Shown: in pieces, positions 51,101 through 64,000 of the stretch | How positions within the stretch are numbered: position 1 is the first letter of the stretch | How the letters are laid out: each line of letters starts with the position of its first letter | From: Chaetorhynchus papuensis | Taxonomy: Eukaryota > Chordata > Aves > Passeriformes > Rhipiduridae | Reading direction: 5' to 3' | Length of the DNA stretch: 64,000 nucleotides | Assembly (NCBI GenBank): GCA_013396525.1 | Contig: VWYX01000795.1 | Coordinates: forward strand, 124,001 to 188,000 | The notes under the pieces: generated by a model | The model's database searches: none | The model's input: the letters and a program-made list of their open reading frames with translations, nothing else | Told to the model about the DNA's origin: nothing | Made by a program: the position numbers and the translations under genes

Positions 51101-54100
51101 AGGATTAGGAGCCCACAAGCAAATTTACAGGGATGGGCCAGCTGTCTTCAAGCATGTAATAGCAGTAAAGAGCTTAAAACACGGAGAATGAAAGAGGTAG
51201 ATGCTTTGCTGAGGTTCTGTGCCCTGCAGAATCTCTTCCTGTTACTCATCCTTCTCATCATCCATCCATGGTCATGTCCATCCCTCCAGCTAAGACTGTG
51301 AACACAGTATTGCTGGTCACCCATGACTTTGTCATTGCCAGCATCTTGAAAAAATCCTTCCTCAAGACCTCCTATTCCAGACTTCTAAGTAACAAGATTG
51401 TGCAAAGAAAACCCACTGAACCTCCTCCTGGACAATATACAGAAAAAAAGAAGGCAAAAGAGAAGAGGAAAAAACCCATACATGTTGTTTTACATGGCCC
51501 AGATCCTCCATACTGCCATCAATCAGGCTGTGCAGGACCTTTCCAACAGCTCCTTCCTACTCCTGGCACATCAGGGAGAGAATGGAAACACAGCAAGGGC
51601 AGGGACTGTTAGCCAGGAGTATAAAATATGAGCTGCATTAACCTAATTTTAACATCATAAAGGATACATGGCAGTTACCAAGTGTTGTTGTACAATCTCA
51701 AATACTCTGATCTTATCAGCTTTCTTATCAGCTGTATGGCAAGTGGCTTAGTTGTGTGTTAAATGTAAGCAGAAGTCAGGAAGCCTAGCACCATTTCTGT
51801 GCTTTCATGTCCTCATAACCTCTACCAAAAGATGTAGGCAATAATATAACAACAATAACTCCAGACAGGGAGTATCATTAATGTCATGGGTGGGGATGAA
51901 GCGGAAAGTTCTTAGATATTTGAATTTCAGGAATGAAAAATAAATCACATTATCCTTAAAAGCTGATAATATCTGGAAGCCCCAAGCATGAGCCAAAATT
52001 TCTTTGTGTAGGCCACCATAAAGTTACTTTAACAAGTTACTCTAAAAGAAGCCATGTTCCTTCTTTTCTACTCTACCTTTCTGCTACTTGGCATAGACAG
52101 TATCAGAATACTACAGAAATGACAAAATAGCCTAATCCACCACAGAAAATCTTGTATTTCAGTCTCAAAGCATTGATTACTTTACATTTAGAGGAAAAGC
52201 TCTCTGCCTTTAAAATTTTGTAATGGATAAACAACAAATAGAAATACCATTTACTGTTTTAAAATAAAAGCACTAAGCTGCTTAGGCTGCTGATACTTTT
52301 TCAGGATCTGCACAAGTGTGCCCAAATATCACTGTGTTCTGGATTTAATGTGTGACATATTTTGCAGTTAGCAGCAATAACCCACATGATACAGCACCAG
52401 AAAACATATTCAGGTTAAAGCCAAGAGAGAAGGTGCAAAGAGAGAGCAATACAGCCAAAAGCTTTGCAAGTAACCTCCTCAACAGGCAAATTTCCACAAT
52501 TCTGTCAATGAATGTGGAAGCTAGATCTTTCTTTTTCATGTGAGCAACCTTTGCACTAGCAATACTGTAAACCTGCTTCAGTTTTCTCTTGACACAGATG
52601 ACTAATTGCAGGGAAAAATCTTAAAAAGGCCTGAGGGAGGTAAATAAGGTTAGTTTAGTTCACTAGATGAGCAAGGGGAAACAGACAGGCAGAAAAAGCT
52701 AAAGGAGAATAAAGGCAGGAGAAATGCAAGCCATTCAGAAAAGCCTGCTGTTTTACTGAGAGCAGTGCGAGAGCCTTGGGGATTCCTGGTATTCAGCAGA
52801 GATGATGCAATCTGTAAATGTAAGTCAACTTTGCTTCCCCACTAATCACACACCCCATTAAAAAATAGCTTGGGGGAAAAGCCCTGGAAGCAAATTAGAT
52901 CGAGGCAAGCAGCAATTTTCTGTGGCCCTTTCTGAACTTTTGGCATAAATCCTACTCTCCTTCAAAGGAATGGCTGCCCTTCCACCAAATCAGAAGTTCA
53001 GGAAATGATAGTTTGATGCCGCAGGAGGTGACAGTTCAGTGGAGAATGATAAGAGAACTAAGGACAGCCAGAAATGGCTCACAAAGCGTTGCTGTTCCTG
53101 CTCTAACCTGCCACTCTGCATTTATATTTGTATGGTCCTTAGCACAAAAATAGAACCTCTGAAAAGTAGTGCTTTTCCATGTTATGAACTGTGCAAAGAG
53201 GTATTTTCCACTATGCAGTCATTCCTCCTCTCTCACAGCTATGCTTCAAAATACATTTTCCTTCTGGGGGGATATATGATACAAGCCATTTGCAACAGAA
53301 CAGCATGGAGTTGAAAGGTTTCTCAGCCTCCTTTAACCTGAGAAATCACTGCCCATTTGTGCCACCAAAACTCACTGCATTGTTGCAACTGTTCCTTTAT
53401 AACTAAGCAAAAATCAGAGCAAAACATGAGTGTTCATTCATTCCTTTTTACTTTTTATCACTGCTTTGAAAAGAAATGAACTTTTATGTGAAGAAAATAA
53501 AGCAGTTCCAGTCATTTCATGGATCACAGTCTATGTCTCAAGGAGCATCTTTGGATCATGGGGTAGGAAGTATTGCTGGAACAAAGCCTTAAAGCTATTT
53601 CTAAACCAGCAAGACAGCCTGGTGGAAGCACTATTCCCATAAAGGCATGGGGTTCCTTTATGACCACAGCTAGACTGCTGCTGCTACTCTCTCTTAATTA
53701 CAGCTGTCTTGGCTGTCTCTCCGGTGCAAACACACCGGCAGAGACCATCAAGTGTTTCTTCCCACTAACACCAGTGGGAGGTGCACAATCATAAAGTCAG
53801 ATCAGGTAAGGGTCAGAGCATGCAAGCCCTCCAGCATTCTAAACAAAAGGAAAATGTTATGCTTGAGTTGGAACTGCTACCTGCAAAAATCAACCATCCA
53901 TTAGCTCAGAGACTGTCTCTCCCCATCTTCTTCAACTACACACACACATTTACATATTTATTGAGAGAGAACTTTCCTCATCAATACACCTCCTCAGCCT
54001 GGCATCAGTAACTCTGCCTGAAGTCCAAAGTAACAGTTTGTCATCTCTACTAACACACATGCTCAATTTGGATGACATACCCTCTTTAATCATGTCCTAA

Positions 54101-57100
54101 GCACAGCTCTACTCTATGGGTTTATTTGAAAACTAAATCTATTTGGCACTGTCTTCCCTCATTCCCACATAAAATTGAGACAAGGAATGAAAGCCCATTG
54201 TAAGTAAGGATAAAGCAACCTTTGTTAAAGTTTGCTCTACGATGCTTAATACTTAAGACCTTTGGATCATCTTTGGATGAAAGGAGGCTGGTTGGTTCAT
54301 ATTTTTGTTTCACACAGGGACACAAAGTATATTCTCCCTGAGAAATTTTCTCAACAATAAAAAAATTTCATACTTCAGTTAAATATTTTCACATATAATT
54401 TAGTGGCAAGATGTCCCTCTCCCAGAGGAGAAGGTGACCACAGCCACCTGCTTCCTCCCCATCCTTGGCTCTTGACACTTTCTCCAACCACTTATAACCC
54501 CTATTACCAACATCCATCAGCCAGAGGAGGGTCCAAGAAAGAGAAAAGGCAGCTCATGACTCTAAGAAACTAGAAGAGAACCTGAAGGGCCAAAAAGAAA
54601 GACAAGTAACAAAGTCTGTAGAGAGAGAGTGGAGAAGAAGAGCAAAGCAAAGCAGAACAGAGGTATATCCTCATCATCCTAGTCTCTCACTACACTTCTG
54701 GAAGCAAATACATAAAGTTTGTTAAAGTCAGAAATGTTAAATAGCAAACAGTTTTGGCAGTCGGTTTCATCACCACCTGCAACACACATTGCCATAAGTG
54801 TATGGCATTCTCCTGCCACATGAATGCTCCCAGAGCCACAGGGCTGGGAAACTCCAATTATCCAGTTCTTCAAGATCCAGGCAGATCCAACAAGAACCTC
54901 GGAGCTATCCAGAATTCCCCTCTAAATTCATCAGAAAGTCACTGAACTGGAGTTACTCTGAAACACATTCTTTGCAAAGGAAGAATTTTTATTCTTACCA
55001 ACTTCACCAGCTTTAGTAATTTTCCTATATATCAGTTCTTAGACGAACATCAGGAGGTGAGCAACTGACTTTCTCTGAGACATGCTGTATTTCATGCTCA
55101 TTTCAATTCTCTTCCACCTCTCTGATGAGGTTTTCTCTCAAGAGTTGCTTTAAAACTGGTAAAGCAGATGACAGGTCCTGAAGTTGCCTGAATGACCTTT
55201 TCCATTGTGTTAGCTTAAATAGGCTAGAGCAAATTAGCAAAAAGCAGCTGTTCACCTTTTTTGCTTCCTTTAGTGTGAATCAGCTGGGGACATTGCTTTC
55301 AGTATTGTAACTTCAGCTTTGAAGACTATTTAGCTATATGAGAATCTTTGTTGGCAGTAGTTTTTCTGACAATTTTTGTTGTAGATATTATTAAAGATTA
55401 AGGCAAAACAATTACTATTTAATAATTATGGTTAGTACTAATAGCATATCTGTTTGATTTGAAAAGGTTGGCACTGCTTCAAAAAGGCTAGACATCTATT
55501 TTATAGACATCTTTGACACCACATAAAACACCAGGCTACTAAAAAGGGAACCATAAGGTTGTGTGATCACAGTTTAGCAGTCTCCTGGTTCATTCTTCAT
55601 GGCTCCTAGGGAGAATATATGAAACCTGAACCAAACATGCAGGGCGTAAAACACTTTAACAATAAGAAAACTAGGCAATATTTCTCATTTACAATCGCTT
55701 TGATTTTTCCAGTTCATCAGAGACACCAGTGAAGGGGAAATTTCCCACTTTAGTGATTTTCCTTCTGTGAATGCAATAAGGACTTTCTATTTTTCAGGCA
55801 TTCGTGAGACAGTTTAGGAATCCTCTGGGGTTTTGATGCCAGATCCTCCTCTGACATAAAGAGGAACTAATGGCTGCAATCACCTTGCCTGCAGCAGCAT
55901 CGATGTTTTTAAAATATAAGCCTCTGGATTTTTTAAGGATCACTGAGTTTCTACTCGCAAGGAAGCAACTTATTAACAAGGATAGGGGCCCCAGGAGTGG
56001 ATTGATCTTTCCCATAACTGAAACATTCTTTGCAGTACATTTCATTTCAAATTCATATTAGGAAAAACAATTACTGACACTCACATGCTAGAATTTATTA
56101 ATTTCCTGTCCCCTCTGGCTGAGACCTTACATCACAAAAGATTGCATAGCACCACACCACTAGCAAGGTAGAAGAGTATTTATTTACTTAGTCGCTGAAA
56201 AATACAATTTATATGCAATTTCAGTGAAGACTGCATCTGCTTCCCTTTTTCCCTTCTGTTCAAAAATTAATGAGTGAACCATTCTTCCTAATTCTCATGT
56301 ATGATGGGATCTTCCCCAGGATCTAGACTTTCTGCATCACTTTGAGTCCTCAGACTCCTGAAACACTCAAAGGACAGAGCACTTGCTCAGGCCCTACTGA
56401 AGGACTCTCTGGCCTCAGATCATTCCACCAGACTTCGGTACCTACAATGAGAGTTCAGCTGCCCAAACTCCTTTCATATTCACTCAAAGAGACAGGCAGC
56501 TCCAAAAGGTAGCTCACATGAGCTCCTCAAACCTGCCTGTTCCTCACATCAGTGACAGAGGAAACCAAAGGAATCTACTGCTATGTTCTGTACCACCAAG
56601 ATAGTCTATATTACTAGACAAAGGTCTGCTTCCCAGTTTTCAGGGGCCACTCATATGCCTTGGCTGTCTCATGGTGGGAGTAGGGCTGACTACACATTGG
56701 CCCAATTCTATTCTTTATCTCATGCTTTGTTTTCCATGCGAAAGAAAGCCAGGCAAAAAGTGGGAAGGAGTGTGGCACCATGCTACATTCCAAGAGGTTC
56801 CCAGCAAAATCCTCGGGGAGAACTTGCCTCACTAAAAGAAATGCCTTTGGTGCCATCCAAGCAACAGATGCAGTTCCATGCAGCTCTTTTCTTTCTTTTC
56901 ATTTTTCTCTTGTAGCATAATGTATTCCTCTCACAAACAGTTTACTTCTGCATTGAAAAACAGAGATTGGACTGGCCTTCTTCACCTCTTTGAAGATACA
57001 AGCACTGCAGGTTTCATCAAGGATAAAAGCTCTGGATCTACATCCTGAAACTCCATTTAAACCCACAACATAAACTGTGAATGGAATCTTGCACAGTCAC

Positions 57101-57308
57101 AGCCGTGACAACATCTCCAGGGGACAATTCCCAATTTCCCTCCAGAGAGCTTAGTGAGGTGTGGTCACTGTCACAGAGCTCAGCACAGTATTCACTCACA
57201 GCCTCCCCTTCTTGGGAATCTGCTGCCAACAGTCCCTGGCATTCTGGCAGAACCAGGGCTTGCTTAGGTCAGAGTGAGCTCAGGTTATGTCCAAGGACTG
57301 TGTACACA

Positions 57309-57372
57309 GTGAAGGCTACTGTGCCTTCACAGGCACTAGGAAGGAACTGCTAGGAACACAGTTCCTAGGCAG
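57309..57372. repeat. two adjacent short hairpins
   Basis: GTGAAGGC and GCCTTCAC pair perfectly around a 6-nt loop (57309-57330). Then CTGCTAGGAAC pairs with GTTCCTAGGCAG around a 3-nt loop (57347-57372), with one bulged base. I do not recognise an RNA family. Confidence 0.75.
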
Positions 57373-58677
57373 AACAACCTTTATTCTCTCTCTTTGTTTA
57401 AAGAGAATGCAAAACCAGTTGGCTGCTTGAAACAGACTGTGTTTTAACTCTGTTCAAGTTTGAGGCAAACAAACCAGAGAATTACTCATGCTCATTATGA
57501 GTGCTGAGATGCTCCTAACAAAATGAGCTCCTTAAAAATATGTAAAAAGTAGAAGAGAAAATGCCCTGGAAAATGATTAAAGATCATGTTAACTTCCTAT
57601 AGGCAGAGGTTTAGGAACACTGAACTGCTTTTTTTCAGGGATGGAATTCTTTCCAAGATACTCTGAGGACTGTTCTAGAAGATGGTTTTCAAGACAACAT
57701 ATTTAAGTTCAAATGAAGCTCAATTAGACTAAATGGGACTTACGTAGATAATGATCTGTAGACACTGTTCTAGGGACTTCAAAGTTAATTTCTAGACTGT
57801 ACCCATAAGGAAAGAAAGAATGTATATTGACAGCTACTAAAAACATGTCTACAAATGACACAGAGGGGAAAAAGACAGGCATTTAGAAGAAATTTTTATC
57901 CAAAATTCAAAAATTTGTTTTTCGGTAAACAGGGCTGGACCAGGGAAAGCAGAACAGGGCACACAGACCATGCAGACTGGTCAGGGGCAAGGTTATGCAA
58001 TGACCCTACTACACTCTGTCTGGTATTTTCATCAAACATCTGTTCTTTGAGGTCTTTTCACCTTTTTATCCTCCAATCTTGTTTTAAACTCTCGTTCTCT
58101 TGCAATACTGGATTTTAATAGATTTGAAAAACTGTATAATTTATAAATCCTATGGTGGGCAAAAGCACAAACATTATTTCTAAATACATCCACATAAAAC
58201 AATTCTCAAAGGATAAAGCCCTAACTATGCATCAAATAAATGAATCAATATTCTGCCACAGAACCTTTATAATTACCTTTTTTCTGTGCTGAAATAGGGC
58301 CATATTGTGCCTTATGATCACCATTAATTATTTAAATATTTTCCTGCACTAGTGTGCATCCATCCATAGCACCTCTCTATGGGTCTTTTCAGGTCAGAGT
58401 CTTTCCCATTGACTCGTGTCTGTCTCGTGGCTCTCCATCTAAGGCCTCCCGCATTCCCCTGGGATTGCCAGCAAATGCTCCACAATGTTTTCCTGGCTCA
58501 TTGTTCAATCTGTCTGCAAAGTCCTTGAGTCTTTCGCAATCAAAACCAACCTGTCTACACTTCACAAAAAAATGCCAGGGACTTTCAACCATGTTTATGA
58601 ATGAAAACAGCTGTGCTTTCTTCCAGTTATACAAGGACAGCTGCTGGCAAAGAATTTTAATAAAACAAAACTTCAGG

Positions 58678-58691
58678 ACACACACACACAC
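58678..58691. repeat. (AC)n microsatellite inside an open frame
   Basis: Seven AC units are read as alternating Thr-His within the 157-codon ORF at 58354-58827, which argues against that ORF being a gene. Confidence 0.85.
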
Positions 58692-59689
58692 CTTGTCACC
58701 AGTGGGACCCCACTCAAACCAGTCTGTGGCAGTGGCTGCCCTGTGCACAGGTGGTTATAAGCACTTTTTAGCTGCTACCAGGAATATTCCTGAGAGGCTC
58801 GAGGCCCATAATTTCTTGAGCTCTTAGCATCCAAGACATACAAAAGTCAAAGTTGCAAACTCTCCCAAGATGAGCAGTCCTTCATTTTCAGTGCTACCAA
58901 ATTATCAATTCACTTTCAAAATGATAGCAGAAGTAACTTGGTGTGTGGCTTTTTAATTTTTTTAAATATAAGCTCACATCTTTTGGTCTCATTTTTGGTA
59001 ACAGTTATAGAAATTGCCTTTCTATTTGACTTTTCCCTTTTAAGTGTTTTCTCTTTTCAGCTGCTGTCTGGCCTCCTCTTGTCTACAGAGAGAGGAACAG
59101 CTTCCATTTTTTTAAGATCTGGGTGATTTTTTCATATCTAGCTGGCTGCTTCTTATTCCTATTACCTTGGCCATGATTCTTCATAACAATTAGTCCAGGA
59201 GATCTTCAGCACTTTGGTAGGGTTAATAACATCAAGGTACTGGTTTGTATATAGAAATTGTAGATTTCAAGTACATTTGAAGCATTTTAATTTGTACTTA
59301 TGATTTTCTCAGTGCTCAGTGCTACCTATCTTTAAGAGTTAAACTCATGTAAAAGAGAATTTCTGAACATTCTGCAATAATTTTTAAAATAGACTCTTTT
59401 AGAAGGTATTCATTTTATTATTTTAGATTATAAATGTCAGAGGCATTTGGCCATATTGGACCCTAAATCTCCTTTTTTGCATCTGTGCACCTCACTCCAG
59501 CTAAACAAAAGACAGGCAGGACATCCTGATAAACCATGAATTAGGGAGGGAATGACTTCTTTGGCAGGTAATATCCTTTGAACACAATCATTTAGTATCT
59601 AAACCCACATCACTTGTCCTTATCCCTTTCTGACTCAACAGATTTTTACCCCAAAGGAAGAATTCCTGAAAAAATAATAAGCTAGAAAA

Positions 59690-60075
59690 AGCAGGGCTCA
59701 TTTTAGAACTATGGTTTTATTAGCCACTTCCACTGTTCTGCAATTATCACATCCCCAATTCCCCACTGGGGTGAAACATGAAGCACTTAAGAGTACCGAG
59801 AAGCAGTACAGAACAGGTCAGACAGAGAGTGGGGAACAACAACTACAAGAGGAACTAAAGTAGTTGGTAAATAATTGTTTATGTTATAGGTCACAATACT
59901 GGGTTTACCACTTGCACCCCTATGCAAAGCTTCACAAAGCCTTTAAGCACCCTAATAAGTCAGTCATTAGCTTTTACAGCCTCTCAGCTCTGACTGTCAC
60001 GTTGCTCACTATGAACCCACTAATCCCCTCAAGGTCGCCAGATTTACTCGAGGTCTCCCTCGAGAAGCTGTTAGG
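59690..60075 (-). mobile_element. weak LTR-like candidate
   Basis: On the minus strand GGCTAATAAAACCATAG (AATAAA at 59721-59716) sits at the end of a somewhat GC-richer and CpG-containing segment. Its upstream part begins near paired CTCGAG words (60047-60052 and 60059-60064). This resembles the U3-to-polyadenylation layout seen at 40 kb, but I find neither clear TG/CA edges nor a target duplication. It may be unrelated unique sequence. Confidence 0.2.
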
Positions 60076-63000
60076 AGTAATTCTGCTTCACAAAATTCCA
60101 GTTAGATCTCATGGAGAAGATCGTGATCACTTTCCATTGTAATACTGTTGAAAAAAAATTGCATTAATTCCTTCACTAGGCCAGCCTAAAAAGAAAAATC
60201 GAAGCTTCTTTTTCAGCCTAAAGCACACATGTGTTTAAAGTTCAGTTGCACTGTAAAACACAGCCTGATTCTTGAGCGCATTGGCCACCATGCACAGCAG
60301 CCCACAGCTGTGCAAAAGTGAGTGCAGAGCAATCTCTGTAGACTGCTCAGTGTGCTTTGGGCACATCTTGTACTCTGTAGTGGACACCCTGAATGCTGAG
60401 ACATGGAGAGAGCTGAAACCACTGCAAACAAGGAGTAAGATGACACAACATATTTGCTCTCTCTTTCTCTTCCCTTTTTTTTTTTAATTTTATTTTTTTA
60501 GTGGTGGTTTTAATTTAATTAGACTTTGCACTGCTAGGCTTCCACTTAGGTTAAAACAGCTCCAGCAATTCTAAGCTCCCCAGAGCCCCAGTAAATGGGC
60601 TGGCTGCCTAAAATAGTTACGGGAAAGACCTACTAAATATTACCCTTTTCCTCTGTGCATGCTAGAGGCCTGGATATACCTACATGGAGGAAATTCCTAT
60701 GTATAGCCAGGTAAATTAAAGAGAGAATATTGAAAAAGATGAACCACTCACGTAACAATTTAAATAAGAGCATAGTATGAACTACAACCTGCAGCAAACA
60801 CAATGGTGCTTTCATGGGCTGTTTTGTAAGACAGCTTACCTTGACTTTCTAATTCCCTAACTGGCACTGAGAAAACTAAAATCCAGTTCACCACAATTGT
60901 CAGAGACTTTTTAACCTACTTACCATTCTTATTAGACTGTTGATACAAATCCATTTAGGCTTTCCAGCAATATTATCAAATTTCTAGTAAAATTACATAA
61001 ACTTACATTAAAAAACTCAGCGGGATATAAATTTTAAGTAATTTCCTGTCCCTGTTCAGGAAAAGTCATCACCTGAAAAGCCTAGGTCTGAGATTTTTAG
61101 TGCTCACAATAGTGCATATTTCAAAAACTCAGCATGTGCATATTTCAAAAGCTCAAAACAGAGTCTATGAAAATGAGGGCTGTAATATAAAACTGATGAG
61201 CTCAAATCCCATAACGCTGCAGCCAAAGACAGGAACTATTCATAGGCTCAAATCTTCACAAATACTGTTATAAAGCCTTCTCCATTCCAAAGACACAGAG
61301 ACAAAATTCATCGAGTAAATGTATTTAAGATATGGCAAAGATATGATTTGCGCAGTTATCTTTTATCAGTTGCCATTTGCTCTGAATAACAAACACGTCA
61401 GTTTACAGCTACAAGAGACTTAGGAAAGTTTCTCACATTCTGAAACCTGCTACAGTTTGCAAAATACTGCCCAGACTGAAAACAGGGAATATAAAATTCT
61501 TGTGCAGAGCCACTTATTTTTGCATATGATCCTATTGTGAAATTAATGTCTGTTTCCAACCAGCAGTTGCTCCTGCCTCAGCATGTGAAAGGATAAGAAA
61601 ACTGATAGGTTTTTCAAATGCAAACTTGCTGGTCATATTATCAGAGAGATGAGATTCTGAGAAATGTTCCTATTTGTGCTCCAGTATTACTGAGAGAGTG
61701 AGATCATGATACCAGAAAGCCAGAGCTTTTGACTTCTCTGGCTACAGAAACTCTACAGTACTGTAGATGCCCAAAGCTGATCCATGCACAGACTCTCTAC
61801 TTTGATGAATACTCTGCACTGGGAAAAAGTACACTAAAAAAATTTTTTTTAAATTCTTGTTTTTCAAAAGACAGGTTTCTGATAAAGCCTGCAAACTTCT
61901 TCTAGCAATTCCTAGACAATTAGAGTGAATGACACCAGTGCAGAGTGGTCACAAAGCTAAAACATTAACTTCAGTTACACTAATACAGGCCACATTCCCA
62001 CTGTATCCCCAGGGCTCTCATAATCTTCATTGTTCTCATCATGGCACTGTCTCTGGAAAAAGGGGAAGAACGAGTAACCCTTGTGCACACATGTGCAACT
62101 TCAACCCAACAAGGCCAGGTCACAGTTTTCTTAAACTGATTATCAGTTTTGAATTTCTTGAGGTTTTTTGTTTACTCACTTGAGAGAAGCAAAAACATTC
62201 CAGTTTTGAGAGTGGCAAGCACCATTCCCTTGCAAGCTGGTATAGCCCAGTTCATGACTGGCATAAGTGAAATCGTCCACAACAAAAGCAGTCTTCTACA
62301 GCCCAGGCAAGACACCTACCTACCACATTCTCATCGTCCTCCACCTTTTTTTGTGATTTCCTTGGAGTAGCTATGGTGTCTGAAACTGAAGAATACGCCT
62401 CAATTTACAGGTAAATGAAAACATGGATTCTGGAGATGTTTACAGTGTATGTAGCAGTAAATCATTTGGACATAGTTTCCAAAGTCCTCCTTCTCACCCT
62501 TCCTTTCAATCATTTTTACTACCATTTTACTAGCACAAGTCAAGTTAAGGTCACATTGAAATTACAGCTGGTTGCCTTGCATTTTCACTGTGTATAATCC
62601 TTATAAATTCCAAATATGCCAACGTACAAGAGCATGACAGGAATTTATTAACAAATAAAATTAGTCAGACAAAGGGCATCACTTGTTTTCTTTCTTATAA
62701 AATGCCATCAGCTGTATATGCTAACCCCCCAATATAAAATAATTTCTTCAGGCATTTAAAGGCCATGTATTCCTTACTTTACACAGTTAATATATTGCCC
62801 TTGCACATTTTGATTTTTTTTTTTGGCAAGACGTTAAAGAACAAACCAATATTTTTTTCAGTCAGTATTATTCTTTTTTTTAAGATGCTTAAGTTTGCTA
62901 CGGGTTTTCCGTTCTTCATATCAAATTATTATTTATGAGCTATACAAGAGGTGCCAAAAGCCAGGCACTTTTTTTGAAGTGCAGCTCTTAGGAGATGAAC

Positions 63001-64000
63001 TGTCGCCTAGACTGGGGCTCGAGGAACTTGAAACTCCTAGAAGATGATATTTAGAAGTTCAGGGATCCCTTCTGATCCATGTGTCATCCATGAAATCACG
63101 TGACTGTAATCTCCAGGAACTGACAATAGGAAACACTGTTCTCACCTAAAAGCCATACCACATAACTATGGGGAAATGTGCATTTGCAATAATTTTGATT
63201 AAAGTGAGAAAAAGTGACGAATACAATTTCTCTGACTTGTCATGCCACTGACAAATGCTAATGCTTTGAATTAAGTCAAACACGTTTTTCAGGGTCTTCT
63301 TTTGTGTGAAAAATCACAAAGACAGGGATTCTAGCAATCACCATCTAACCTCTGCTTGCATGGTTTGGCTAAAAACTTCAGTTATTTTACAAATAAATAT
63401 CTTTTGCTTTGGCTTCGCTAACACCACCTTTGCTATATATTTCCTTCTGTAGGTGTTACTAGGGCAGCAACACAGCAATCTGTGCTAACAATCTCCACTC
63501 TGTGAAACCACCTTCAGATAGATTTCTCAAAGGTCACAGATAACTAGTGTGAAATTTTCATCTGCCTCTCTCTGGCTGCCACAAACAACTGTGCCATATA
63601 ATCTCAGTTGTAAATTAATCAAGTTCCATCTTAAGACAGGGCAAGCCATTGCTACCCCTACCAGGTGCCACTGGTGCAACTGTTCCTCTTTTAAAAGGAA
63701 CTTGGAAAGCACAGAAAGATTATAAGTGTGCAGCTGTATAGCCCACTTATGCTGGATTTAGATACCTGCTGCATTACTTGGAGAGAAGGCATCTGGATTG
63801 TGAAGGGAAGAGATGAAAATATGTATGTCTGGTGTGGGAGACTCTTAAAGTATGTCTGGTTTCCTGCTGAGCTTTTTCTCCTTTTCTTTTTTTAGTGCTA
63901 CAGTAGAAGGAATTTATCTCATTCTCCTTGTTCTGCACCACCCTGGACATTAGGTCTTACCCAAACTTAGTAGGAGAGCTAGAAGGCAAGGGACTATTTG
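60076..64000. other. non-coding sequence to the window end
   Basis: AT-rich, with short ORFs only. A 24-bp tandem duplication lies at 61112-61159. The 61.35-61.62 kb part is complex unique-looking sequence containing an octamer-like TTTTGCATATGA at 61517-61528. T runs occur near 60.48 and 62.82 kb. No gene is recognised. Confidence 0.6.
61112..61159. repeat. 24-bp tandem duplication
   Basis: GTGCATATTTCAAAAACTCA plus GCAT is followed at once by a near-identical second unit (GTGCATATTTCAAAAGCTCA plus AAAC). The differences are one substitution and the last few bases. It is a recent local duplication. Confidence 0.85.

Larger units (their letters stand above)
48109..59689. other. non-coding unique-looking sequence
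   Basis: No gene or repeat family is recognised. Notable local items are two overlapping plus-strand frames at 51268-51631, paired hairpins at 57309-57372, and the longest ORF of the window at 58354-58827. That ORF contains a CA repeat and has no recognisable domain. The 52.6-53.0 kb part is complex, unique-looking sequence and could hold a regulatory element. Confidence 0.6.

Noticed and set aside
1..64000. CRISPR array, bacterial operon, rRNA or tRNA gene
   Set aside because: No regularly spaced repeats, no rRNA words and no tRNA cloverleaf with A and B boxes seen on either strand. The CR1 content indicates a vertebrate nuclear genome.

Overview
The window reads as ordinary non-coding DNA from a bird, or at least a sauropsid, nuclear genome. 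It is intergenic or deep-intronic sequence. The host call rests on three 3' ends of CR1 retrotransposons (9.2, 24.7 and 29.4 kb), with the CR1-type terminal words ATTCTATG/ATTCTGTG, and on older SINE relics of a kind widespread in amniotes. Nothing looks bacterial or viral: there are no long ORFs, operons, ribosome-binding sites or CRISPR. The longest open frame is 157 codons and contains a CA microsatellite. I recognise no protein family in any frame and assign no protein-coding gene.

Layout. 0-9.2 kb is AT-rich unique-looking sequence with a slightly GC-richer patch at 4.6-5.7 kb. The first CR1 tail lies at 9.24-9.41 kb. 9.4-24.7 kb is unique-looking with scattered simple repeats. CR1 tails at 24.74 and 29.39 kb bracket an old MIR-like SINE relic at 28.85-29.07 kb. 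29.5-40 kb is AT-rich and nearly featureless apart from a GC-richer stretch at 31.2-32.1 kb. A probable solo LTR, ERVL-like and on the minus strand, occupies about 39.99-40.70 kb. A cluster of old retroposed material follows at 42.3-44.4 kb: a minus-strand AATAAA-plus-oligo(A) 3' end and two further SINE-like relics. An assembly gap of 278 N ends in a (GGGAA)n array at 48.07-48.11 kb. The rest is unique-looking sequence with a weak second LTR candidate at 59.7-60.1 kb.

No genes work together here. The functional content, if any, would be regulatory (enhancers or conserved non-coding elements) or lncRNA exons, which need alignment or transcript data to see. I found no previously undescribed system. 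The best leads are the LTR, the poly(A)-tailed retrocopy-like end (notable in a bird, where CR1 rarely copies poly(A) mRNAs), the SINE cluster, and the G-quadruplex-prone repeat that breaks the assembly.
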